The notes: generated by a model not told the origin, from the sequence alone. A stretch of 64,000 nt of DNA from Pseudomonas chlororaphis (GCF_003731765.1 NZ_MOAL01000004.1:1302001-1366000); one strand, 5' to 3'; counted from the stretch's first letter, positions 34,782 to 43,267 are shown. Numbers and translations are program-made.

Positions 34782-35402
34782 TCAGGTACGGCGGGCCATC
34801 AGCAGCACCGAAGCTGCGGCGGACAACAGGCCGGCGCAGCAACGGTTGAACAGTCGCTTGCCGCGGGGCTCGCTGAACCAGCGGCGCATGTGCAGACCCA
34901 TGTAGGCATAGGCGCCGATGGCCAGCCATTCCAGGGCCAGGAACAAGGCCCCCAGCAGCAGAAACTGCGGGCCCACGGCTTGCCCCGGGGTCACGAACTG
35001 CGGCAGGAACGCGGTAAAAATCAGGATCGCCTTGGGGTTGCCCGCCGCCACTAAAAACTCCTGCCGAGCCAGGGCCGGCAAGCCCCGGGCCGCACTGGCA
35101 TCCCCAGCCTCGGCGGCCGGGTTGGCGCGCCACAGCTGCAGCGCCAGGTACAGCAGATACGCCGCCCCCAGAATCTTGATCCCGTAGAACAGCAACTCCG
35201 ACGTCTGCAGCACCACCGCCAGCCCGGCGGCGGCCAGGGCGATCATCCCGGCAAACGCCAGCAACCGACCCAACCCAGCCAGGCACGCGGTGCGATAGCC
35301 GTAGCGCGTGGCGTTACTCACCGACAGCAGGTTGTTCGGCCCAGGGGCCATGTTCAAGGCAAAGCAGGCCGGGACAAACAGCATCAGCGTGGCGAGGTCC
35401 AT
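34782..35402 (-). CDS. LysE-family amino-acid exporter
   Basis: 206-aa inner-membrane protein, family motif FALNMAPGPNNLLSVSNATR (residues 14-33) and FLVAAGNPKAILIFTAFLPQF. Five to six hydrophobic helices. It is a second LysE-type exporter in the window, only distantly similar to that at 30588. It converges tail-to-tail on the MCP gene with a 5-bp gap. The substrate is unknown. Confidence 0.9.
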   Translation of the reverse strand: MDLATLMLFVPACFALNMAPGPNNLLSVSNATRYGYRTACLAGLGRLLAFAGMIALAAAGLAVVLQTSELLFYGIKILGAAYLLYLALQLWRANPAAEAGDASAARGLPALARQEFLVAAGNPKAILIFTAFLPQFVTPGQAVGPQFLLLGALFLALEWLAIGAYAYMGLHMRRWFSEPRGKRLFNRCCAGLLSAAASVLLMARRT

Positions 35403-35588
35403 GGAGCGCTCCTGGGCAACGAATTACAAAAGGGGGCGCTTACGATAACGCCAGGTCGGGTGCGAGCCCAAGGGTGGGGTGGGAATTTTCTGGTGCTGAA
35501 CAGAAATGTCAGTCGCTGCGCGGGAGTGGCGGGGGTAGCAGAGTGAAGCCAAGATGATATCTCGGCGGAGTTCTGATCGACCGACCAC

Positions 35589-36530
35589 TCAACTCAAGCC
35601 CAGATTCTGAATGCCCGACTCGGCTTGCGGCGGGTGGCTGAAGTCGAGCAGGGCAATAAAGCTATTCACCAGCGGTGACTGGTTGTCGCGGTGCCGGTTC
35701 ATGTACAGGCCGATGGCCGGGTTGGGGGCGTCATTCACGGGCAGCAGGGGGCGAAACACGACCTTGTCGCCGTTGAATGAGTGGGCGATGGATTCGGGCA
35801 CCAGGGCCACGCCGAAGCCGCAGGCCACCAGGCCGACCACGGTGTGGATCTGCGCGCTTTCCTGGACCACCTTCGGGTAAAAGCCGGCGGCTTCGCACAG
35901 GGCGATGAGGTGTTGGTGATAGCCGCTGCCCAGGGCTTCGGGGGTGAAGACGAAGGCTTCGTCGGCGAAGTCCCGCAGGTCGATCTGCTTTGCCTGCGCG
36001 TTGGCATGCTGGATGGGCAGGGCCATGAGCAGCGCTTCGTCGAGCACCAAGCGCGATTCGATGTTGTGCCCGGGCATCGGCAGTTTGCGCATAAAGGCGA
36101 TATCCGCCTCGCGGGACACCATCGCCTCGGCCTGCTGGGCGGAGGGCATTTCCTTGAGGATGAGTTGGACCTTGGGAAAGCGTTCGCGGAACTGCTTGAG
36201 GGTGTTGAGCAGCGACTCGTAATGGGCGATGGACACGGTCGTGATGGTGAGTGTGCCGGCGCAGCCCTCGGCCACCTGGCGGGCGTGTTCCACCCCGTGC
36301 TCCAGGGTCTTGAGGGTGCTGTAGGCGGTTTGCAGAAAGGCGCTGCCGGCGGGCGTCAGCTTGACCTCGCGCTTGCTGCGGGTGAACAGGCTGAAACCCA
36401 GTTTGCCTTCCAATCGGCTGATCGCCTGGCTCAGGGGCGGCTGGGCCATGTGCAGGCGAAGGGCAGCCTTGTGAAAGTGCAGCTCTTCAGCCACGGCGAT
36501 GAACTGCCTCAGCAGTCGGGTTTCGATCAT
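35589..36530 (-). CDS. LysR-family transcriptional regulator
   Basis: 313 aa. HTH MIETRLLRQFIAVAEELHFH with recognition part MAQPPLSQAISRLEGKLG (residues 30-48), like the BenM/CatM/TfdR-type subgroup. The effector domain runs from about 90 to 300. It is divergent from the SDR gene at 36711 and likely regulates it. MIETRL (cat 36528-36530) gives the canonical N-terminus, discarding a 27-residue extension. Confidence 0.92.
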   Translation of the reverse strand: MIETRLLRQFIAVAEELHFHKAALRLHMAQPPLSQAISRLEGKLGFSLFTRSKREVKLTPAGSAFLQTAYSTLKTLEHGVEHARQVAEGCAGTLTITTVSIAHYESLLNTLKQFRERFPKVQLILKEMPSAQQAEAMVSREADIAFMRKLPMPGHNIESRLVLDEALLMALPIQHANAQAKQIDLRDFADEAFVFTPEALGSGYHQHLIALCEAAGFYPKVVQESAQIHTVVGLVACGFGVALVPESIAHSFNGDKVVFRPLLPVNDAPNPAIGLYMNRHRDNQSPLVNSFIALLDFSHPPQAESGIQNLGLS

Positions 36531-36710
36531 GTCTTGGGTTCCTTCACGTGAGCTGATCCCTGCGGCCTGAGCGGCGCCTTGTTCCCTGAGTCGACCCATA
36601 GGCCTGAGCAAAAGCTTGATAGGCGCCAGGTATCAAAGGGCGTGCTGATCAGTATTAAACATCCCGTGCGGTGATTGTTAGGGTGATGGGCTTTTACGAG
36701 GGAACAGAGC

Positions 36711-37556
36711 ATGAACTTCATCGGTAAAACGGCAGTGATCACTGGCGCAGGTCGGGGCCTGGGCTATGTCTACGCCCGGGAGTTGGCCAGGCTCGGCGCC
36801 AACGTGGTGATCAGCGATATCGGGGCGGACAAGGTCGGTGACGGTGCGGACGCCGCCATTGCCCTCGACGCCGCCCGCGCCCTGCAAGCCGAGGGTTTCA
36901 AGGTGATTGGCCACAGCGCCGACCTGGCCAGCGAACAGGCCTGCCGGCAGTTGATCGAGACGGCCGTCGAGGCGTTCGGGCAGTTGGATATCCTGATTCA
37001 CAACGCCGGTTGGGTCGGTTATCAATCGATTGAGGACGCCGACTCGGCATTTATCGAGCGCGCCCTGGGTATCAGCGTCTACACCCCCATCTGGTTGTGC
37101 AAAAACGCCTGGCAGCACCTCAGGCAATCTGCCGCTGCACGGGTGGTGCTGACGACGTCGGACCGGGCGATGTATCAGCCCTACGCTCAGCCGGGCCTGG
37201 TGGCCTATGCCGCAGGCAAGATGGCGCAACTGGGCATCATGAACGCCCTGAGCATGGAGGGCGCGGCAGAGGGCATCCTGGTCAACGCAGTGTCGCCGGT
37301 CGCCAAAACCCGAATGTGGGGCGTGAGCGAAGCGCCGCATAACCTCAAGCCGGAGTGGGTGGCGCCTGGTGTGCTGTTTCTTGTCTCGGAGCAGTGCCGA
37401 GACACGGGCTACATTCTGCGGGCCAGCAATGGCCAGTTCACCGCCACCCGCTTTACCGAGAACCCGGGCGTCGACTACCCGCTGGACCTGGCCCGCGTCC
37501 CGGCGTCCAGCGCCGAGCAGGTGGCGCAACGGTGGGAGCAGATCAAGGCGTGCTGA
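36711..37556 (+). CDS. SDR-family oxidoreductase (MFE-2-like)
   Basis: 281 aa. Cofactor motif VITGAGRGLGYVYARELARLG, then NAGW, catalytic TTSD (Ser/Thr) and Y-x3-K as YAAGKMAQLG. The sequence style (GRGLG near N-terminus, long C-terminal tail) resembles the hydroxyacyl-CoA dehydrogenase part of multifunctional enzyme 2. It may oxidise a hydroxyacyl-CoA or other secondary alcohol. Ribosome-binding site GAGGGAACAGAGC. It is divergent from a LysR gene and converges on the PhyH gene. Confidence 0.87.
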   Translation: MNFIGKTAVITGAGRGLGYVYARELARLGANVVISDIGADKVGDGADAAIALDAARALQAEGFKVIGHSADLASEQACRQLIETAVEAFGQLDILIHNAGWVGYQSIEDADSAFIERALGISVYTPIWLCKNAWQHLRQSAAARVVLTTSDRAMYQPYAQPGLVAYAAGKMAQLGIMNALSMEGAAEGILVNAVSPVAKTRMWGVSEAPHNLKPEWVAPGVLFLVSEQCRDTGYILRASNGQFTATRFTENPGVDYPLDLARVPASSAEQVAQRWEQIKAC

Positions 37557-37580
37557 CAGCTCTTGCGGGAGCGCAGGTGC

Positions 37581-38270
37581 CTAGTCCGCCTGCACGGCCG
37601 CCCAGCTGAAGTCCGAGGGCTCGAAGCGATCGCGTGTGTCCATCCGAATGCCGCGCAGGCTCGCGGTTTTTTCGTGGGAGGCGTAGAGCGCCTCTGAAAA
37701 ATAGCTGATCAGGATGGAGCGTCGGCGGGCGCCGACCCGGTTCAGGCTGGCCCCGTGCACCAAGTCGACATCGAACACCAGAATGTCCCCGGCCACGCCT
37801 GAAAGCTGCACCGACTGGGAGTCGTCATTGCCGTCCAAGGGCGGCGCATTCTGCTCGGGGCGATGGCTGCCGGGGACGATACGGGTCGCGCCATTGCTGG
37901 GGCCGTAGTCGTCGAAATAGGCAATGGCGATCGCGATATCGCCGGGGCGCTGGGCCGACAAGTCGCGGTGCAACAGCTGATGGCCGCCGCCTTCCAGGGG
38001 CTCGCGCCCTTCCACCTGGGAGAGGAAGAACCGCTCGCCGATCAACTCGCCTACCACTGCCAGCAGCGGCGGCAGGCGGCACAGCGCCTGAATCGTCGAA
38101 TCAGTGTCCAGCTGCGAATGGCGCCAATCCATGCCACGGGGTACTGGCCATTGATCCGAGGGCTTTACGCCCGCCTCGAACGCGGCCCGCAGGTCCGGCA
38201 GCCAGGCGCTGGGGATGGCTTGGCGGAGCAGCACATAGCCGTCTCGATGAAGGTGTTCGCGGTCAGTCAT
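37581..38270 (-). CDS. Phytanoyl-CoA dioxygenase (PhyH) family protein, intact copy
   Basis: 229-aa Fe(II)/2-oxoglutarate-dependent dioxygenase. The metal triad is visible as HxD in QLLHRDLSAQ and the distal His in VDLVHGASLN, with Arg in GARRRSILISY for 2-oxoglutarate. It starts MTDREHLHRDGYVLLRQAIP (cat 38268-38270). The substrate is unknown; PhyH proteins often hydroxylate small metabolites. A frameshifted close relative lies at 41797-42464. It converges on the SDR gene with a 24-bp gap. Confidence 0.88.
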   Translation of the reverse strand: MTDREHLHRDGYVLLRQAIPSAWLPDLRAAFEAGVKPSDQWPVPRGMDWRHSQLDTDSTIQALCRLPPLLAVVGELIGERFFLSQVEGREPLEGGGHQLLHRDLSAQRPGDIAIAIAYFDDYGPSNGATRIVPGSHRPEQNAPPLDGNDDSQSVQLSGVAGDILVFDVDLVHGASLNRVGARRRSILISYFSEALYASHEKTASLRGIRMDTRDRFEPSDFSWAAVQAD

Positions 38271-38518
38271 TGCGTGCTCAATTCCCTTGATAGCCCGTGC
38301 ATCCTGCAAAACGGCCCGGTGCGGGGGCAGAGCATCGGGCCGTCGGCGGTGCAGGGTCAAGCATCGCGTCTAGCTGTTCAGAAAATAGGGCCCATAGGCT
38401 TGAAACGCCTGGGCAGAGGCGGGGGAATTGCCCTGTGGACGCATGCTGCGCACTGGTCAAAGACCGGGCATCGGCTTTAGTCTGAACCCCCGACCCTCGT
38501 GAACCCAGCCGAGCCCCT

Positions 38519-39712
38519 ATGAGTACAGCGCCGAATCATCCGCTTGTCCGCGCCGGAATCGTCGAGTTTCCGGTGTTTCATGCCCGTGGTGGTACCTCCA
38601 CCGGGGTGATCATCGCCAAGGAGCATCTGCCCAGGGATGAACGCCTGGTGGAGGAGTTGCTCCGCCATGTGATGGGCGTGCCGTTGGCGGGGGAGTGGCC
38701 GGGCAATGGGCAGATCACCGGGTTGGGCCGGGGCATTCCCACCAGCAACAAGGTGTTTATCGTCGAGCGGCGCCCGGGGGAGACGCGGATGATCAGCACC
38801 CTGGCGCAGTTGGCGGCGAGCAAGAGCGCCATCGACTGGAGCGTCAATTGCGGCAACATGTCCGCCGCCTTGCCCCTGTATGCCTTGGAACGTGGCTGGC
38901 TGGAGCCCGCCGAGCCGGGAGCGAGCATCGAGATTTTCAACAGCAACACCCAGACCACGATGTTCGCGCGCCTGGGGTTTGCCGAGGGCCGCCTGCTCAG
39001 CGACACGCGGATTCCCGGGGTCAACGGTACCTACCCCGGGGTGGACCTGTTTCTCAAGGACCCGGTTGGGGCCAAGACCGGCGCACTGTTCCCGTCCTGG
39101 CAGCGGGTCGATGACTTGAATGGCATCGCCGCGACCTGCATCGATGTGGCGGTGCCGATGGTGATCGTCAAGGCTTCCGACCTGGGCAAGACCGGGCAGG
39201 AAAGCCCCGCGCAACTGGAAGCCGACCCCATGTTCAAGGCGGCGCTGCTGGAGTTGATGGTTGAGGGCGGCTTGCGCATGGGCTTGCGCAATCGCGCTGG
39301 GTCGTTGCTCACCGCCGCCGAGTTGCGGCGCAGCGAGACCATTCCGAAAATCTGCATCGTCAGCCCGGCCCGCGCCGGGGGCGACATCAGCACCCGCTAT
39401 TTCACCCCGCAGAACGCCCATCCGTCTTTGGCGGTGTCCGGCGGCTGTTGCCTGGCGGCGGCGTGCCTGGCACCCGGCACCGTGCCGCACTCGTTGCTGC
39501 AGCGCCCCCACGTGCTGAAGGAGCAGAGCGGCGAGTACGCCCTGTCGATCGAGAACCCGGCCGGGGTGCTGGACACCCTGATCACCGCACGTGCGCAGGG
39601 CGCCGACATGCACGTGGACGCGGCGGCCTATCGGCGCAGCGCCCAGGTGTTGTTGAAGGGCACGGTGCCGCTGTACAACGTCTCGGCCGAGTTGCTCGCG
39701 TCCCTCTCCTGA
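38519..39712 (+). CDS. PrpF-family isomerase
   Basis: 397-aa protein of the diaminopimelate-epimerase-like fold. PrpF isomerises 2-methylaconitate, and relatives are 4-oxalomesaconate tautomerases. Visible landmarks are PVFHARGGTSTGVIIAKEHL at the start, NCGNMSAALPLYALE, VPMVIVKASDLGKTGQE and SPARAGGDISTRYF. No prpBCD or acnD genes adjoin, so it need not act in the methylcitrate cycle and could be a tautomerase in another pathway. ATG 38519 follows AGCCGAGCCCCT, a weak ribosome-binding site. Confidence 0.88.
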   Translation: MSTAPNHPLVRAGIVEFPVFHARGGTSTGVIIAKEHLPRDERLVEELLRHVMGVPLAGEWPGNGQITGLGRGIPTSNKVFIVERRPGETRMISTLAQLAASKSAIDWSVNCGNMSAALPLYALERGWLEPAEPGASIEIFNSNTQTTMFARLGFAEGRLLSDTRIPGVNGTYPGVDLFLKDPVGAKTGALFPSWQRVDDLNGIAATCIDVAVPMVIVKASDLGKTGQESPAQLEADPMFKAALLELMVEGGLRMGLRNRAGSLLTAAELRRSETIPKICIVSPARAGGDISTRYFTPQNAHPSLAVSGGCCLAAACLAPGTVPHSLLQRPHVLKEQSGEYALSIENPAGVLDTLITARAQGADMHVDAAAYRRSAQVLLKGTVPLYNVSAELLASLS

Positions 39713-39739
39713 GGGCCGGGGCCAACCCGGTATCGGGCG

Positions 39740-40066
39740 TTATTGCGGCAAGTAGCTGGGCACCCGGCGGTGCAGCAGCTCGATCAACTCCGGCGCCATG
39801 AACTCGAAGTCATCGGGGATGTTCAAGCACACCACTCGCTTGTCCCGCAGGTAGGGCTTGAACTTGGACGACAGCTTGTTGCGGTGACGGGGCTCCATCA
39901 CCAGGATCAGCCCGGCCCATTCCAGCAGCTCCGGGCTCACCGGTACCTGGGCATCGTGGTTGATGCCCGCCGAGGCGGTGGCCACCCCGGGCCAGTCGGC
40001 GAATACCTGCTCGGCGGTGGGGCTGCGCAGCTTGTTCTGGCTGCAGACAAACAACACATTCAACAT
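39740..40066 (-). CDS. Low-molecular-weight protein tyrosine phosphatase-like protein
   Basis: 108 aa, shorter than true LMW-PTPs (about 150). It has the P-loop C-x5-R-S as VCSQNKLRSPTAEQ (C8, R14). The Asp loop is reduced, ending INIPDDFEFMAPELIELL-type sequence (as CLNIPDDF). Similar short proteins are annotated as protein tyrosine phosphatase in many bacteria. Phosphatase activity is inferred. It lies 19 bp downstream of the DUF4272 gene on the same strand, so they are probably co-transcribed. Confidence 0.85.
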   Translation of the reverse strand: MLNVLFVCSQNKLRSPTAEQVFADWPGVATASAGINHDAQVPVSPELLEWAGLILVMEPRHRNKLSSKFKPYLRDKRVVCLNIPDDFEFMAPELIELLHRRVPSYLPQ

Positions 40067-40085
40067 GGCTCGGGCTCCTGGCGGC

Positions 40086-40862
40086 TCAAGTGTCGGTGTT
40101 CACGTCATCCCATTCCTGGCCCATGTAGCCCATCAGCCAGTTCAGGGCGTAGTGCCGCTCGTAGGTCACGCCGGCGTCGAGGCCCGCCGCCGGTTCGGTG
40201 TTGTTCAGCCGTGCCTCGACCACGCTCCAGTGGTAGCGGTAGACGCGGTCGGTCTGGTCGAGAATCTCCGGCAACGGCCGCAGGCGGGCGTCGGCGACAA
40301 ACTGCTCGGCGCTGCGTTGTTGCAGGAACGCCACGGCTTGTTGCACGTCGCAGACGCTGTCGGGTTTACCCAGTTCATCCACATAACCCAGGGCCCAGAG
40401 CAGGGTCCAGGCCGACTCGTAGCGCCAGGAAAACTGAATGCGCGCGTCTTCCGACGGCTCGGCGGTGGCGATGAACACCCGCTCCGCCGGGGAGAAGTGC
40501 TGGAGCAGGTCGTAACGGCTGACCAGTTCCTGGACCTTGTCGTGCTCCAGGCCAGCGCCCTTGGCGGCGACGATCAGCAAGGCCATGGCCCGGTAGGCGG
40601 TGGCGGCTTGGCTGCGCGGTTTGGCGTGCTCCTCGGTGGCAATGGCCGGCATGTTGACATTGAGCGGCACGCCCTCGGCGCGCAGCACGGCTTCCGAGCG
40701 TTCCTTGCGGGCCAGGCTTTCAGCCGTGACCTTATTGTCCATGACCAGAATCGCGGCTTTGCGCTGCTCAACGTCTTGTGCCTGGGCCAGGCCACAAGTA
40801 AGGCCGACCAAGGCCAGCAGCAGGTAGCGGGAGAGGGTGTTGCGAGGGGAGGTTACAGCCAT
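40086..40862 (-). CDS. DUF4272 domain-containing exported protein
   Basis: 258 aa with a signal peptide MAVTSPRNTLSRYLLLALVG ending ...AQAQ. The mature domain shows the DUF4272 blocks: RKERSEAVLRAEGVPLN, AATAYRAMALLIVAAKGAG, SWRYESAWTLLWALGYVDEL and DRVYRYHWSVVEARLN. Function unknown. It is the first gene of a pair with the small phosphatase-like gene. Upstream lies the decayed XRE-cupin locus. Confidence 0.85.
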   Translation of the reverse strand: MAVTSPRNTLSRYLLLALVGLTCGLAQAQDVEQRKAAILVMDNKVTAESLARKERSEAVLRAEGVPLNVNMPAIATEEHAKPRSQAATAYRAMALLIVAAKGAGLEHDKVQELVSRYDLLQHFSPAERVFIATAEPSEDARIQFSWRYESAWTLLWALGYVDELGKPDSVCDVQQAVAFLQQRSAEQFVADARLRPLPEILDQTDRVYRYHWSVVEARLNNTEPAAGLDAGVTYERHYALNWLMGYMGQEWDDVNTDT

Positions 40863-40917
40863 TGTGGTGGGTCTTCTTCCATGGGGTTAAGTCGGTGGTG
40901 AGAGGTGTTGACGTCGG

Positions 40918-41045
40918 TCAGAAGGTCGGCGGGGTGATCACCCAGATCACCACCGCGTCGTCTTCACCGGGGTTGCCGTATTTGTGCCGAGAAAGTGCGG
41001 CCCCGGGGCGCTGCTGTCGGCGGCGGGCGGAAGGCTGTTGCTCAT
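40918..41045 (-). pseudogene. Remnant of an XRE-cupin regulator with internal deletion
   Basis: On the minus strand the first part (41045 to about 40983) translates as MSNSLPPAADSSAPGPHFLG, aligning with the N-terminus of the intact regulator at 47393-48019 (MNPSS...APGGPQFLGT). The second part (about 40986 to 40918) translates as HKYGNPGEDDAVVIWVITPP then TF and stop, nearly identical to that regulator's C-terminus. About 155 codons between are missing and the two pieces join out of frame near GGCACAAATA. The HTH and most of the cupin are gone. Confidence 0.85.
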
Positions 41046-41120
41046 CAGGTGCTCCGAGGCGGTTGGGCGAGCGCATCCTGGCGCCCGATCCGGCAAAAAG
41101 TCCCGGAGTATAAAACAGCC

Positions 41121-41215
41121 TTACCGCTCACTGGCGACTTTCAGGCCTGTGTAGAAGGCTTTGCCGCCCCACAGCGCTGTCGCCGACACCCTGAAAACCG
41201 GCCAGGCAATGAGCG
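41121..41215 (-). pseudogene. Remnant of the C-terminus of a flavin oxidoreductase gene
   Basis: The minus strand encodes FQGVGDSAVGRQS in one frame and, one frame on, AFYTGLKVASER and a TAA stop. Together they align with the end of the intact 650-residue oxidoreductase at 48093 (FRRIGDCLAPRTVEEAIHEG, LKVAWAL). The order, oxidoreductase tail then XRE gene, and the intervening CGGCAAAAAGTCCCGGAGTA sequence match the intact locus at 48020-48110. Confidence 0.75.
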
Positions 41216-41295
41216 GCAAGCCTTGACGCCCACGCCGCGCCTCTGCACATTCCAGCCCGCGATCCCGCAGGCCGCCTCTTAAGGACGAGTACCCC

Positions 41296-41559
41296 ATGAG
41301 CAAACTCACCGCGCTGATTGCCCAAGCCAAAGCCGGGCTTTCGGTGCAGCAAAACATTCCCCAGGCACGCTGGGAGGCTATTGCCCAACAATGCGCCGAA
41401 GAAGAAATCGCCGAAATCAGAGCGCGCATCGCCTCACTGAAAGCCGCCCGGGAAGCCGTAGAAGACTGGGACGGCGACACCCGGGACGATCTGTATTTTG
41501 CGATCGCCAACTTCACTCGCCTGTTGGAATTGGCCATGGCGAATGGGCAAGGTGAGTGA
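41296..41559 (+). CDS. Small hypothetical protein (87 aa)
   Basis: Starts MSKLTALIAQAKAGLSVQQN, highly helical and acidic at the end (EAVEDWDGDTRDDLYFAIAN). No function recognised. ATG follows TAAGGACGAGTACCCC, a good ribosome-binding site. Its TGA (41557-41559) overlaps the region just before the next small gene, suggesting a two-gene operon. The codon pattern is that of the host genome. Confidence 0.7.
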   Translation: MSKLTALIAQAKAGLSVQQNIPQARWEAIAQQCAEEEIAEIRARIASLKAAREAVEDWDGDTRDDLYFAIANFTRLLELAMANGQGE

Positions 41560-41561
41560 GC

Positions 41562-41750
41562 ATGTCGACTGAATGTGCAGAGGACTATTTTGAAAGCAGC
41601 GATGGCGCCGTGCGCCTATGGATAGAGCAGGGCAGTGCAATTCATCTCAAAGCCATCAGCCCGCACAATGACCCGGTGGAACTGACGGCAGAACAGGCCC
41701 TGGAACTGGCCCAGGCACTGCAACGTTTGGCCAGCCGCCTGGCCGACTGA
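41562..41750 (+). CDS. Small hypothetical protein (62 aa)
   Basis: Starts MSTECAEDYFESSDGAVRLW and ends in an amphipathic helix (AEQALELAQALQRLASRLAD). It sits 2 bp after the stop of the preceding 87-aa gene. The AAGGTGAG of that gene's end serves as ribosome-binding site; an in-frame GTG at 41556 would overlap the preceding stop. Probably co-translated with it. Function unknown. Confidence 0.65.
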   Translation: MSTECAEDYFESSDGAVRLWIEQGSAIHLKAISPHNDPVELTAEQALELAQALQRLASRLAD

Positions 41751-41796
41751 GTGAGCGCCACGCTTCGGCTGGCGCCCCCCTGGAGCCCGAGCCCAC

Positions 41797-42464
41797 TCAG
41801 ACAAAGTCCGCCGGCTCGAAGTGCTCGCGGGTGTCCATGCGGATAGCACGCAGGCCCAGGGTCTGCAGATGGGACTCATACAGCCCCAGGGCGCAATAGC
41901 TGACTAGCAAGCTGCGGCGGCGCGCACCACTGGGGTTCAGACTGGCCCCATGCACCAGATCGGCATCGAACAGCAGAATGTCCCCTGCCTTACCCGACAG
42001 CCGCACCACCCGGGATTCATCACTGAAATCAAAGGGCGCCAACCGCTCTCCGGGGCGATGACTGCCGGGCACGATGCGCGTCGCGCCATTGGCCGGCCCA
42101 TAGTCGTCGAGATAGACCAGCGCCGTGACCCGGTCACGGAGGCGCTGATCCGACAGATCCCGGTGCAGCCCCTGATGACCGCCCCCCGCCAACGGCTCGC
42201 GGCCCTCCACCTGCGCCAGAAAAAAGCCTTCCCCGATCAACTCCCGGCCACCGCCAACACCGCCGGCAAGCGACACACCGCCTGCACCCGTGCATCCAGA
42301 TCCACAAGCGCATGACGCCAGTCCGGCCCCCGAGGCACCGGCCATTGCTCGGGCGCAATCACCCCCGTCTCAAAGGTGCCCCGCAGCTCATCCAGCCAGT
42401 CGGCGGGCACCGCCTGACGCAGCAATTGGTAACCGTTTTGCTGGAGGTGTTCGCGGTCGATCAT
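41797..42464 (-). pseudogene. Frameshifted phytanoyl-CoA dioxygenase (PhyH) paralogue
   Basis: The N-terminal part (MIDREHLQQNGYQLLRQAVP to CRLPAVLAVAG, 42464 to about 42240) and the C-terminal part (ELIGEGFFLAQVEGREPL to EHFEPADFV) lie in different frames. Together they align end to end with the intact 229-aa copy at 37581-38270. One base is missing near GTGGCCGGGAGTTGATC, around 42240-42248. The metal ligands (LHRDL, DLVHGAS) remain intact, so inactivation appears recent, unless it is a sequencing error. Confidence 0.85.
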
Positions 42465-42599
42465 GAGGGGGCAGATGTCCTTATCCGGGGTGGGGGAGAG
42501 CATAACGGCTCGCTAATCCGAGCGACATAACCGGCTACGGTTTAGCGGTTGCCCCAGCGTGAGCAGACCGCCTAGTCTGCTGCGGTCGCTGCAAAATCA

Positions 42600-42815
42600 G
42601 CGACCGGGCCTGAGAACCCGGTAAGATGCAGGCGCACAAGCGCCCGCCCATGAATGCAGGCGCATTTTTGTGCCCGTCTGTTCGTGTTATGGCGGCTGTG
42701 CGTGGGAGACCTTCGGGTCTGCCGGGTTCCTGTATCTCCGGTTTCTCAGCCCGCGCACAGCGGCCACCCACTCGCCTGAGAACGAAGGTGGCAGCTCTCA
42801 TTACCGATATGGGAG
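42600..42815 (+). ncRNA. Structured RNA leader upstream of the DUF3077 gene (C4-antisense-like)
   Basis: A 15-16-bp stem pairs GGCGGCTGTGCGTGGG (about 42691-42706) with CCCGCGCACAGCGGCC (about 42750-42765) and encloses AGACCTTCGGGTCT, a UUCG tetraloop hairpin. A second set pairs GCCACC (42764-42769) with GGTGGC (about 42787-42792). CTGAGAAC occurs at about 42610 and 42776, and both copies can pair with GTTTCTCAG near 42741. Such competing pairings recall phage C4-type antisense RNAs. The long ORF through it is not protein-like. Confidence 0.55.
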
Positions 42816-42823
42816 TTTCAATC

Positions 42824-42898
42824 ATGTACGCCCGTAATCTGTGTGGACTTTCCCTCCGTAATACCCGTCTCCTGGCTGTTGTAGGAGGTATCCGATGA
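42824..42898 (+). CDS. 24-aa leader ORF coupled to the DUF3077 gene
   Basis: ATG 42824 is preceded by GGGAG at 42811-42815 with 8-bp spacing. It encodes MYARNLCGLSLRNTRLLAVV then GGIR, and its TGA overlaps the ATG of the next gene (ATGA). The GTAGGAGGT inside its end is the ribosome-binding site of the next gene. Leader with translational coupling is the simplest reading. Confidence 0.55.
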   Translation: MYARNLCGLSLRNTRLLAVVGGIR

Positions 42899-43188
42899 GC
42901 AGTTCAGCCTCAGTCAAGACACTGGGTTTCGTCACCTTTGGCAGTTGTGCCGATCCTGAACTAACACTGTTTCGCGTAAACGCTGATGTGCCTTTGGAGC
43001 AGGCGTTGGAGCACGCCTCGACACTGCTGTACTACGCCAAGAAACTTGCGCTGGATGCCGCTATGGAAGAGCAGGGGGAGCGCTATGCCTGGGCTTCGCA
43101 CTTCTTGGCGGAGATGGGTAAGGCGGTGATTGATGATGTGTGTTTGGGGTTGGGTGGAAGAGCGGCTGAGGGAGGGGCTCTGAGTTAG
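42895..43188 (+). CDS. DUF3077-type small protein
   Basis: 97 aa, starts MSSSASVKTLGFVTFGSCAD, with FRVNADVPLEQALEHASTLL as the recognisable core. Pseudomonads carry many such proteins; function unknown. Translation is probably coupled to the 24-codon leader ORF and may be regulated by the structured RNA upstream. A terminator hairpin follows at 43218-43242. It lies at the left edge of the AT-rich island. Confidence 0.8.
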   Translation: MSSSASVKTLGFVTFGSCADPELTLFRVNADVPLEQALEHASTLLYYAKKLALDAAMEEQGERYAWASHFLAEMGKAVIDDVCLGLGGRAAEGGALS

Positions 43189-43217
43189 GGCAACATCGCA
43201 TGAGGTAGATAGAAACG

Positions 43218-43242
43218 CCGCTTATCGCTGCTTGATAAGCGG
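43218..43242 (+). terminator. Terminator after the DUF3077 gene
   Basis: Perfect 9-bp stem CCGCTTATC/GATAAGCGG with 7-nt loop, followed by TGTCTCTATTG. The remaining sequence up to 43454 holds the flanking repeat (43268-43305), a GGTGGCTAGCCACC palindrome (43307-43320) and AT-rich promoter-like sequence. Confidence 0.6.
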
Positions 43243-43267
43243 TGTCTCTATTGCTTGAGAGGCTGCA

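Noticed and set aside
41121..41537. A 138-codon minus-strand ORF
   Set aside because: It overlaps a credible plus-strand small gene; only its last codons are meaningful, as the decayed tail of the flavoenzyme.
42626..42898. A 90-codon ORF running into the DUF3077 gene
   Set aside because: Its first two thirds coincide with strong RNA stems and read as low-plausibility protein; only the last 24 codons have a good ribosome-binding site.
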